NCBI GenBank assembly: GCA_963825445.1
Contig: CAWGTM010000036.1
Coordinates: 1-64,000, forward strand
Length of the DNA: 64,000 bases
Direction: 5' to 3'
Origin: Actinophytocola sp963825445
GTDB lineage: Bacteria; Actinomycetota; Actinomycetes; Mycobacteriales; Pseudonocardiaceae
In this document: positions 50,117 to 57,325 of the stretch, piece after piece
Numbering within the stretch: the stretch's first letter is position 1
Layout of the letters: every line of letters begins with the position of its first letter
Translations under genes and position numbers: made by a program
The notes under the pieces: generated by a model
The model's database searches: none
Told to the model about the DNA's origin: nothing
Seen by the model: the letters and a program-made list of their open reading frames with translations, nothing else

Positions 50117-51111
50117 CTAGGTGCCGCGCGGCTGCATGCCCGCGGCGACGTAGATCGCGTCGAGCACGCGCATGTTGGCGATCGAGTCCGCAGGGGGAGT
50201 GAGCGTCGGTTCGCCGCGCAGCACGGCTGCGGTAGAACGCGTCGAGCTGGAACTCGTACGTCGGTCGGCGCGAGAAGCGCTCGGTGCGGGACGTGCCGTC
50301 GACGCTTCACCCGCATGCGGTGCCACACGTGCGGGTTGGTGGGGTTGATCACGTGCAGCTCGCCGCGTGTCGCCGTCGCGCGGGCACGAACGTCTTGAGC
50401 ACGTCGGTCGACCACATCGAGCACGATGATCCGACCGGTGTGTCCGCTCGGGAACGCGAGCTCGGCCCGCATGGCGCGGTCGACGTCGGGGGTGCGGAGC
50501 TTCGCCGTCGCCGACGTGACCGTCGGTTCCTCGCAGTCCGAGCAGTCGGGCGAGGTGGACGGTGTACGTGCCGACGTCCATCGTCGCGCCACCGCCGAGG
50601 TCGTACTGGTAGCGGATGTCGGAGAACTTGGGCAGCGGGAAGCACAGCGCCGCTTCGACGTGCTCGAGCGTGCCCGAGCTCGCCGTCCTCGACCAGGGCC
50701 CGCATGCGCTGCGCGAGCGGGTGGTAGCGGTAGTGGAACGCCTCCATGACCACGAGCCCGGTGCGCGTCGGCGACCGCGGCCACCTGCTCGGCCTCGATC
50801 GCGTTGTTGGTGAACGGCTTCTCGCAGAGGACGTGCTTGCCCGCCTCGAGCGCGGCGATGGTCCACTCCGCGTGCAACCCGTTGGGGAGCGGGTTGTAGA
50901 TCGCGTCGATGTCGGGATCGGCGAGCAGGTCGGCGTAGGAGTCGAAGCACGCGCGGGATGCCGTGCTTCGCGGCGAAGGCATCGGCACGACTGCGGTCCC
51001 GTGCGGCGACGCGCGACGACCTCGGCGTCGGGGGAGCTCCGGGCCGGCTTCACGATCGCGGCAGGCGCGATGCGCGCGGCTGCCGAGGACACCGATGCGG
51101 AGCGTGGTCAT
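50117..51111 (-). CDS. Gfo/Idh/MocA-family dehydrogenase, frame broken
   Basis: ATG 51111: MTTLRIGVLGS, then DSYADLLADPDIDAIYNPLP, NGLHAEWTIAALEAGKHVLC with EKPFTNN (the E-K-P motif of the family), VVMEAFHYRYHPLAQRMRAL, FSDIRYQYDLGGGATMDVGT and DSIANMRVLDAIYVAAGMQP. About 330 residues with some eight shifts. NAD(P)-dependent sugar or inositol-type oxidoreductase. Upstream partner of the lipoprotein hydrolase in the same direction. Confidence 0.83.
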
Positions 51112-51170
51112 GGGGCGGCACTGTAGGGGGCGCCCGCGCGGTCCGGCTTCGGGTCCGGGTCGGCCAGGCG

Positions 51171-51587
51171 TCAGGCGGACTGGGCCGCGCTGGTGTTCAT
51201 GTCCCGCAGGAGACGCAACAGGAGCGCTCGTTCGAGTGCACCCACGTCGATGAACACGAGGCCGGCGCGTGCGGTGCCGTCGTCGTCGGACGCGTGGCGC
51301 ACCTCGCCGCGCACCTGGATGCTCGCGTGGCGGCGGGCCCCGAGCGGTAGGTCCAGCTCGACGCGATCGCCGACCGCGACCACGGCGTCGACCAGGTGCA
51401 GTCCCGCGCCTTCCATCGACAGGTCGGTGAGCACGCACGACTCGTAGTCGTCGCCGGCGTAGTGCAGGTGTTCACGCGCTTCGTCGACCACGCGGAAGCG
51501 GCCGTCCCACCCCGCCTGCTGTCGCTCGACCTTCCGACGGTCGCCGAAGCGTCGTTGCCCCTCAGCCCGCACCCGCCGCTTGAACAT
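51171..51587 (-). CDS. PilZ-domain protein
   Basis: Intact, 138 residues from ATG 51587 (GAGGCGG upstream on the minus strand). The c-di-GMP-binding signature is partly present: QRRFGDRRKVERQQAGWDGR at the N-terminus, SCVLTDLSMEGAGLHLVDAV (D-x-S-x-x-G-x type) and LGARRHASIQVRGEVRHASD. Suggests c-di-GMP signalling. It is the last recognisable gene of the left part. Confidence 0.75.
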   Translation of the reverse strand: MFKRRVRAEGQRRFGDRRKVERQQAGWDGRFRVVDEAREHLHYAGDDYESCVLTDLSMEGAGLHLVDAVVAVGDRVELDLPLGARRHASIQVRGEVRHASDDDGTARAGLVFIDVGALERALLLRLLRDMNTSAAQSA

Positions 51588-51850
51588 GGATCATCCGCCT
51601 CTTGCGCGCCTACCCCACATACACACACCACCACACGACAACGAACATGGCCGCCCGACCACAACAACCATGGCGCACCCCGCGCGCGCGGGCGCCGCCA
51701 ACGCGCCGTCGCTCGCTCTCGCCATCCGGCCGGGCCGCCCACGCCGGGCCGCGCGCGCGACAGAGAGCAAACAACACCCCCCCTACTGCCTGTTTGCCGC
51801 TCATTCCTCTTGTTGACACGTTCAACATCTCAACACCACACCCACAGGTC
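51588..51850. other. anomalous sequence, probable assembly junction
   Basis: CA-rich runs (ACATACACACACCACCACAC at about 51,618-51,637), alternating GC (GCGCGCGCG) and an eight-C run near 51,775 distinguish this stretch from both sides. No gene is supported here, although the open frame of the next protein continues through it. An operator-like palindrome TGTTGA-CACGT-TCAACA lies at 51,811-51,827. Confidence 0.5.
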
Positions 51851-53400
51851 GTGGTCTGCGCCCTGGCCAGCTCAGTCAGCACGCCCATCGCGGTAAGCTG
51901 CTGGGAGTTGTTTTCCAGCAGTGCCGCGGCCGCGCGCAACTCCTGAGTGCCCTCCGCGTGCCGTCCTCGCTGGAGCAGCCTGGTGCCGCGGTCGATCATC
52001 CGTTGTGCCGGGCCGGTGCTCGGATAGCGGGTACGGGAGATCTCGTGTTCTTCCGCGGGTGCGCCCGGGGGAGCGGCGGTGACCAGCGGCAGCCACGGGG
52101 GATCGGCCTGGCCTGGCCTGCCCTGAAGTCCTGCCCGCAGGACCATGCGCGAGTACCTCTGGTCGTCGTTAGGGTTGTGGACGATCGCGCCCGCCCATCG
52201 CCGAACCGGTGCAACCAGTTCGGTGTCGGCGGCGATCGCCGTGCGTTCGGTCGCACCCGCGGCACTGCTGTCCAACCGCTCAGCCAGCAGCCGGGCGCGG
52301 AACAGGCGCGCCAGCGCGGCGATCGAGGGCAGTCCGGCCTCGGCGTATCCGGTCGCGGCGGCGCTGTACGCGGCAACGGCGGCTTCCCAGTCCGCCGCGG
52401 CTTCCAGCACCTGTCCACGGGAAAACGCACAATGGGCTCGTGCTCGGGCGACATCGTCGGAGCCAACGTGCGGCTGCGCGATGGTGACCAGGTGCTCAGC
52501 GGTGGCCAGCCAGTTCTTTCCGGCGGTGATGGCGTGTGCGGTCGGCGGCCACTGCTTCTGCCGGAAGTCCCCGCGCAGGTCGTACACGGCCAGCTCGGCC
52601 ATGGTGTGGGGCAGCGCCAACCCCGTCGACTCCCGCGTCTCGTCGTGGAGCCACGCTTCGGCGTACCGGGGGTCGTGCTTGCGGAAGTTCCGCGCCGTAT
52701 CGATTCTGGCCCACCACAGCGTCCAGTCGTCCATGACGAGGTGCACAGCCGCCGTCACCATGGCCGTCAGTGAGACCACGATCGACGCCCACGCGGCGGT
52801 CGTCGATGGCTGGAGCAAGAACAGATAGACCAGCATCGTGCCGTTGGCGAAGATGCTGAGTGGGTGGGCCACAGGCCATGCCCACCGTACTGGCCAGCGC
52901 AGCAGTTGAGTGGACGTGACCTGCAGGATCCCCACCGCACCCGCGGTGAGGAGAATGTCCGTTGTCCCGCTCGGCAGTAGGCCATTCTCGAGGCGTGCGA
53001 TCGCCACGAGCATGCCCAGGTTTGCCATTGCCTCCACCGACAAGTGCCGGCGGCGCTCGTAGCGGCCTACCTTGCGGGTGCGGAGCCTGCTCAACATACA
53101 AACGATGGTTCCGAGACCGCCCACTGCCACGGTCAGCATCGGATTGACCGGACGAGCGACGGTGACCACGCCGACCGCGATGCCCAGGGGGATCCACACC
53201 TGAATCCACGAGACGCCGCGCACCAGTCGGTCGAGCAAGTCCAACGGCCTGCCGGGTGCTTTCGTACGGCTGCTGCCCTTGGACCACCCGACGCCGATTG
53301 CCAGCATCAGAACGACGAACCACAACGCCGTCATGATCACCTGTGGATCGAGCAGCAGCGGATCCACCCTCGGCGCCAAGGTTTGGGCAAGGGGCGTCAC
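51610..53400 (-). CDS. membrane protein with helical-repeat (TPR-like) C-terminal half; 3' end doubtful
   Basis: ATG 53400 opens a 596-residue frame with no break. Residues 20-230 hold about seven membrane helices (IMTALWFVVLMLAIGVGW, IWIPLGIAVGV-like, LVAIARLENGLLPSGTTDIL, ASIVVSLTAMVTAAVHLVM). Then comes a soluble helical half: HTMAELAVYDLRGDFRQKQW, ARAHCAFSRGQVLEAAADWE and AAVAAYSAAATGYAEAGLPS, resembling TPRs. The last 75 codons run through the anomalous 51.6-51.85 kb stretch and are probably not native. Paralogous in layout to the divergent gene at 53,495. May belong with MAB_1171c-type putative transporters; function unknown. Confidence 0.65.
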   Translation of the reverse strand: MTPLAQTLAPRVDPLLLDPQVIMTALWFVVLMLAIGVGWSKGSSRTKAPGRPLDLLDRLVRGVSWIQVWIPLGIAVGVVTVARPVNPMLTVAVGGLGTIVCMLSRLRTRKVGRYERRRHLSVEAMANLGMLVAIARLENGLLPSGTTDILLTAGAVGILQVTSTQLLRWPVRWAWPVAHPLSIFANGTMLVYLFLLQPSTTAAWASIVVSLTAMVTAAVHLVMDDWTLWWARIDTARNFRKHDPRYAEAWLHDETRESTGLALPHTMAELAVYDLRGDFRQKQWPPTAHAITAGKNWLATAEHLVTIAQPHVGSDDVARARAHCAFSRGQVLEAAADWEAAVAAYSAAATGYAEAGLPSIAALARLFRARLLAERLDSSAAGATERTAIAADTELVAPVRRWAGAIVHNPNDDQRYSRMVLRAGLQGRPGQADPPWLPLVTAAPPGAPAEEHEISRTRYPSTGPAQRMIDRGTRLLQRGRHAEGTQELRAAAALLENNSQQLTAMGVLTELARAQTTTCGCGVEMLNVSTRGMSGKQAVGGVLFALCRARGPAWAARPDGESERRRVGGARARGVRHGCCGRAAMFVVVWWCVYVG

Positions 53401-53494
53401 CGCGCCGTCACATCGTTTCGCACGAAACCATCATCTCCATGGAGTACCACCACCACAATGAAGTGTCCGGTCGCGCGACACGGGGAGAGTTCGA

Positions 53495-55330
53495 GTGGGA
53501 GCGGAGATTGTCACCGGGGATTCTTCGGTGATCGCGTATGTTTTCCTCGGCGTCGCGAGCCTGGTGCTGGCGCTGTCCCGGGTTCGGGACGCGATCGGCT
53601 CCAATGATCGTGGACAGACCCTCTACGTTTTCGACCTGGTGAGCGCACTCGCATTGTTGTTCGGCGCTGGGCTGTTCAGCGATCTCGTGGCGGCGCTGGC
53701 CCATGACCGGGTGCTGTTCGTGGTGGCGGTCGGCCTGGTTGCCGGGCTCGCAGGCATGGCCACCACGGGTTTCGTGGCACTGGTGATGGTCACCATCGGC
53801 GGTAACGGAACGCTGGTGATCACTTGGTTCGTCACGCCGCTGCTGGTCGGCGCGGCGTTGCGCAACATCCGACTCGCACCGGAGCTGCCGTCTTCGGTCA
53901 GCGGCCCGGCAACGGAATACCTCGAGCGGTGGCTCATGCGGCCGACCGCACTTGACGTGTTGTGGGGCCTAACAGCAAGGCTGGTGTGCGTCGTCCCACT
54001 GATGGTCGTGTTCCTGGTGCCGGGAGACGCCGAACTGAGGACGCGGGTCACCGGGGCCGTGGTGATGTGGGTGATGCTCTTGGTCAGCGATCGGGCCCGA
54101 CGGCCTCTGCTGATCTCTCATCGCAGGGCCGCCCGGACGACCGACGTCGGCCTGTTCCTGGTGCTGCTAGCAATCGCCGCGGGCCCGGCCGGTGAGTTGA
54201 TCTCACGGTGGTGGACGGCGCACGTGTCAGACGTTCAGTACTACGTGATGCTGGTCGGGGCCGGCGTGATAATGGTCGACTTCGCTGTCCGTCCGCAGTT
54301 CGACAGATGGCGGCTTTCCTGGCTCATGGTGTGGGCCAGGCGGATCCTTATCGGTTTACCGCAGATCGTGCTCATCTGTACAACTTTGCCGTTCCTTGTC
54401 GCGGGGGTGTTCCACCCAGCTCAGGGACCGCTGGAGTCGGCGTCCTTCGCGTTGATGATTGGGCTGGTATACGCGCTTACCTCAGGGCGGACCGGCGACG
54501 GCTTCAATCGGCAGATCGCCGATGCGTGGGTGCTGGTGCGTACCACTCCGAAGAAGCGAAAGATGTTGCTCGCCGGATGGCGGAACGACAACTTCTACCG
54601 ACGTCGGACAATGCGGATCCGGCCGTGGAACTACACGAACCTATCGCGGATCGCCGGGACGATGGCGCAACTGGGTGCCGAATCCGCACACGCGACCACG
54701 GCTGTGCACATCACACTGCCATGGGGCGACCGGGTGCGGCTGGATCATACGTACGCCGAGAAATTCCTGCGGCTGGCGGAGCAGGTACTGGACGAGGCGG
54801 ACCGGCCCTTCCCCAAACAGATGTCCACACCGGGCACCGTGGGACATCGAACTCAGCAGATCGCCCGTGCCGACCTGGCTGTGCGCCGCTCCTCAGTGGC
54901 GCAGCACCTCGACGATTTCCAGGGCGCCATCGCCGCCTCGCGTCAGGCCGCCGATCACTACAATGCAGCCAGGGCAACGGTGCACGCGGCCACCGAGATC
55001 ATTCACACCGCGAACAGGCTGTCCGCCGTGGGACAACATGAGGCCGCTGCCGAAATGCTCGCGGAGGTTCCCGACGACCTACCGCCACCCGTCCGACGGC
55101 TGCTGCTCGTCGTTCGGGCAGCAGCGGCGCAGCGGTCGGGCCGCGCCGCCGCCGCCCAAAGCCTGCTCGCCGCCGCGAGAGCGATCCCGGAGCGCAACGC
55201 CTTCGCGTTTCGCAAAGCCTTCCTGGTGGAGCGGGTCAAATATCCGTCCTTCTCGGAAGGGGCCTACAAAGCACTGGTCGAAACCGAACGCGAACTAGAC
55301 CGGACGCTCCGCTCGGGTACGGGAGCGTGA
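53495..55330 (+). CDS. membrane protein with helical-repeat C-terminal half (divergent paralog)
   Basis: GTG 53495; 611 intact residues. About ten helices fill residues 8-330 (VIAYVFLGVASLVLALSRV, LVSALALLFGAGLFSDLVAA, TGFVALVMVTIGGNGTLVIT, LMIGLVYALTSG). A basic helix follows (TTPKKRKMLLAGWRNDNFYR), then TPR-like repeats: LAVRRSSVAQHLDDFQGAIA, ASRQAADHYNAARATVHAAT and AAAAQSLLAAARAIPERNAF, ending PSFSEGAYKALVETERELDR. It shares a 94-bp divergent promoter region with the previous gene. Its stop overlaps the next GTG (GTGA). Sensor, transporter or scaffold: undecided. Confidence 0.7.
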   Translation: MGAEIVTGDSSVIAYVFLGVASLVLALSRVRDAIGSNDRGQTLYVFDLVSALALLFGAGLFSDLVAALAHDRVLFVVAVGLVAGLAGMATTGFVALVMVTIGGNGTLVITWFVTPLLVGAALRNIRLAPELPSSVSGPATEYLERWLMRPTALDVLWGLTARLVCVVPLMVVFLVPGDAELRTRVTGAVVMWVMLLVSDRARRPLLISHRRAARTTDVGLFLVLLAIAAGPAGELISRWWTAHVSDVQYYVMLVGAGVIMVDFAVRPQFDRWRLSWLMVWARRILIGLPQIVLICTTLPFLVAGVFHPAQGPLESASFALMIGLVYALTSGRTGDGFNRQIADAWVLVRTTPKKRKMLLAGWRNDNFYRRRTMRIRPWNYTNLSRIAGTMAQLGAESAHATTAVHITLPWGDRVRLDHTYAEKFLRLAEQVLDEADRPFPKQMSTPGTVGHRTQQIARADLAVRRSSVAQHLDDFQGAIAASRQAADHYNAARATVHAATEIIHTANRLSAVGQHEAAAEMLAEVPDDLPPPVRRLLLVVRAAAAQRSGRAAAAQSLLAAARAIPERNAFAFRKAFLVERVKYPSFSEGAYKALVETERELDRTLRSGTGA

Positions 55331-55422
55331 CGCGACTACGGCGCTACAGGGACCGCGATGCCGAGGATCGAAGCTTCGCCGGTGTGCTCGCTGACATGCG
55401 GGCCGCGCTCGAGGACATGTGA
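55327..55422 (+). CDS. 31-residue coupled small protein
   Basis: GTG 55327 overlaps the preceding stop by 4 bases, and its own TGA overlaps the next GTG at 55419. Product: VTRLRRYRDRDAEDRSFAGV then LADMRAALEDM, a single charged amphipathic helix. The double overlap is the main reason to believe it is translated. Confidence 0.4.
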   Translation: MTRLRRYRDRDAEDRSFAGVLADMRAALEDM

Positions 55423-55724
55423 ACACGGACGTGCCTGAACAGCCCGTCGACACCACCGTCGCCGGCCTCACCACCGGCTGCTGTGCGTGCAGTCCCCCGG
55501 AAGCGGACCGCCGAGCCCTCACGAAGTCCACCATCGAGGAACTGGTCACCAGGACCGGGGTCGGTGAGCGCCAGGCGGTCGCCGAGCTGGTCAACCGCAT
55601 CCGACCCGTGGTCGTGCGGTACTGCCGGCTCCGACTCGGCGCGACCGAGCACGGCTCATTCGAAGAAGCGGTTCCTAGACAGCTCCACTTCACAACCGGA
55701 GGCCTTCAGACGAGCACGCGGTGA
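55419..55724 (+). pseudogene. truncated sigma-70-like fragment
   Basis: GTG 55419 gives 101 residues. The middle (LTKSTIEELVTRTGVGERQA, then VAELVNRIRPVVVRYCRLRL) matches the start of region 2 of actinobacterial group 4 / ShbA-like sigma factors. After RLGATEHGSFEEAV the conserved core-binding and -10 recognition helices are missing and the rest (PRQLHFTTGGLQTSTR) is unrelated. Either a cut-off gene at a recombination edge or a small protein derived from a sigma factor. Confidence 0.55.
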
Positions 55725-55859
55725 GCGGGGTGTCGTACCAGATGGTCTGTGGTTGCGTGGCTGTCGGGAACCCGGAGATCAAGGCCGAGAAGGGCGGGCG
55801 GTAGCCGGTCACCTGCCTTTGCGCACTTGGGGGTGATCTGTTCACCTTCGGCGGGATAA

Positions 55860-56260
55860 GGGGGCCAGAACTGTCGGCAGGGACGGTGTCGAGCGCGACG
55901 GCGAGAGCGCGGCCGTGGAGGTCGACCGCCGACTTGCTCAGGTGGGTGAGCTGGGCAATCGCGGTCCGGGCTCGTGTTCACGCGGTGAGGCCCGTGATCA
56001 GCGATCAGCAGAGCCAGCCACCACAGCGTGCCGAGTTCGAGGTAGGGCAGCGCCCCGCCTCGGTGACGGCGGCGGCGAACTGGCCGTTGGCCGTGGTGAG
56101 TTCGGCCCGGATGTGCTCCGGCAGCACTAGCCAGGGGCGCGGCCAGCCGAACCGGAGATCCAGCCCGTACCTGTCGACGCTGATCTGCTCGACGGCGGCG
56201 ACGCGATCACCCATCCACGTCGGTCGGGCGGGCTTCGCCAGGGACAGCCGCCGCGAGCCA
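55860..56260 (-). pseudogene. broken hypothetical membrane protein gene
   Basis: Minus-strand pieces in different frames read LSLAKPARPTWMGDRVAAVE, ISVDRYGLDLRFGWPRPWLV, LPEHIRAELTTANGQFAAAV, then LPYLELGTLWWLALLIA and IAQLTHLSKSAVDLHGRALA. The order W-P-R-x-W-L-V-L-P, a membrane helix, then a helix ending VDLHGRALA resembles hypothetical membrane proteins of Pseudonocardiales as I remember them. No start or intact frame remains. The 55,725-55,860 gap has nothing I can name. Confidence 0.4.
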
Positions 56261-56360
56261 TTTCAGCCCGCACTACCATCGACTTCCGCAGGGCCTTCGT
56301 AGCCGACAGCGTCAGCTTCCCCTCATTCGCCGAGGGCGCGCGAAGCGTCATGGTCCAGGA
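56251..56360 (+). pseudogene. C-terminal fragment of a third membrane/TPR paralog
   Basis: The plus frame reads PRAISARTTIDFRRAFVADS then VSFPSFAEGARSVMVQ. It aligns with the end of the protein at 53,495-55,330 (RAIPERNAFAFRKAFLVERV, then KYPSFSEGAYKALVE) over about 30 residues. The start and body are absent. A remnant of a duplicated copy, abutting the minus-strand pseudogene. Confidence 0.55.
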
Positions 56361-56420
56361 TGAACTTCACCTCGATCACGAACTCGGTGGCACCCACCCG
56401 CCTACGAAAGCAGGAGCAGG

Positions 56421-56789
56421 ATGTACCACGCCCGCTACGTCGAGAAGAGGCTGAAGCGAGCGGGGGCGGCACTGCGTCGCGTCACGGACGCCGTGGAAAA
56501 GCTCTGGCTGCAGTCCAGTCCCGGTCCGGTCCCGCCCGGACGCGACGCCGCCGAGCTGGCTGCGAATGCTGGCCTACCGGGCTTTACAGTCAAACAGATC
56601 GAACTTCTCATCAAATTGACCAAGGAAATCTACACGGCGGTCAACAAATCAGTTCTGATGGAGCCGCTGGATGCCATGGGCCACTGGTACGTGCGCCGAG
56701 AGTTGCGCAAGGCGGTCAAGGTCGCCGAAAAGTCCGCGATTGACATCCTGGAAAGTCTCGGGCACAAGGGGTGTGATCAGTCCCGGTAG
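56421..56789 (+). CDS. helical hypothetical protein, 122 residues
   Basis: ATG 56421 with AGCAGGAGCAGG upstream. Intact and nearly all-helical: YHARYVEKRLKRAGAALRRV, GFTVKQIELLIKLTKEIYTA, VRRELRKAVKVAEKSAIDIL. Basic, no signal or membrane segment. No family recognised. It follows the paralog-tail fragment and precedes the DUF262 operon, possibly cargo of the same element. Confidence 0.6.
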   Translation: MYHARYVEKRLKRAGAALRRVTDAVEKLWLQSSPGPVPPGRDAAELAANAGLPGFTVKQIELLIKLTKEIYTAVNKSVLMEPLDAMGHWYVRRELRKAVKVAEKSAIDILESLGHKGCDQSR

Positions 56790-56799
56790 GAGCATTTCA

Positions 56800-57200
56800 C
56801 GGTGATCGACATCTTCCTGTTCAGTTCGGCGACCATCCGCTTGATCCCGGGCTGTGGCGGTGGCGGAAGCCGCCGGCCGACCGAGCGGTGTGTCGGTGAC
56901 CGGGCAGCATGGAGCGAGATCGACCCGAGGTTTACCCGACCCGTGGACGGGCTGGTCGGAGCGGAGACGCGGGAGTGCACCTTTGGTGCCGATCGTGAAC
57001 AGGCCGGAGCCGTCGTCGATCGAAGGTGCGGTCAAGGACACGAGGTACGGGCACCAGCCGGGAGGTTTCGTATGCGGGGACTCCGGCGATCCGGCGTTGG
57101 TCATTGGCGCGAACACGAGATCCTGGCGGCTGCCGATCAGCAGCATCGGCAGCGTCACCGCCATGAGGTGGGTGTCGCCGCTCAAGCGACGGAGCCAGGC
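56800..57200 (-). pseudogene. possible degraded coding remnant
   Basis: A minus-strand frame reads SGDTHLMAVTLPMLLIGSRQ, PPGWCPYLVSLTAPSIDDGS, GLFTIGTKGALPRLRSDQPV and stops making sense after about 56,950, while MVAELNRKMSITVKCSYRD closes a different frame. Composition looks protein-like but I cannot name a family or choose a start. Confidence 0.25.
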
Positions 57201-57325
57201 CGCGACGACGATAGGTAGGCCGGACCGACCGTCGCTGTGTTCGAGCTTCGCAGAGGGCGGAGACAGTGGGTTGGGAATCGGGTAACCTTCCTCTCTTCGG
57301 CAGCGATGTGCTCACCGAATGTGAC

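Noticed and set aside
49111..51438. A 775-codon minus-strand open frame
   Set aside because: It is a composite: it crosses the serine hydrolase, dehydrogenase and PilZ genes in changing frames and has high-GC third-position bias artefacts; the real products are in the annotated genes.
51610..51840. Native C-terminus of the membrane/TPR protein
   Set aside because: Residues after AQTTTCG are Arg/Gly/Trp/Val low-complexity from CA- and GC-rich DNA; open frame by chance is more likely.
55706..55981. Insertion-sequence transposase remnant
   Set aside because: No DDE or HUH motif and no inverted repeats found; the pieces fit a broken membrane protein better.
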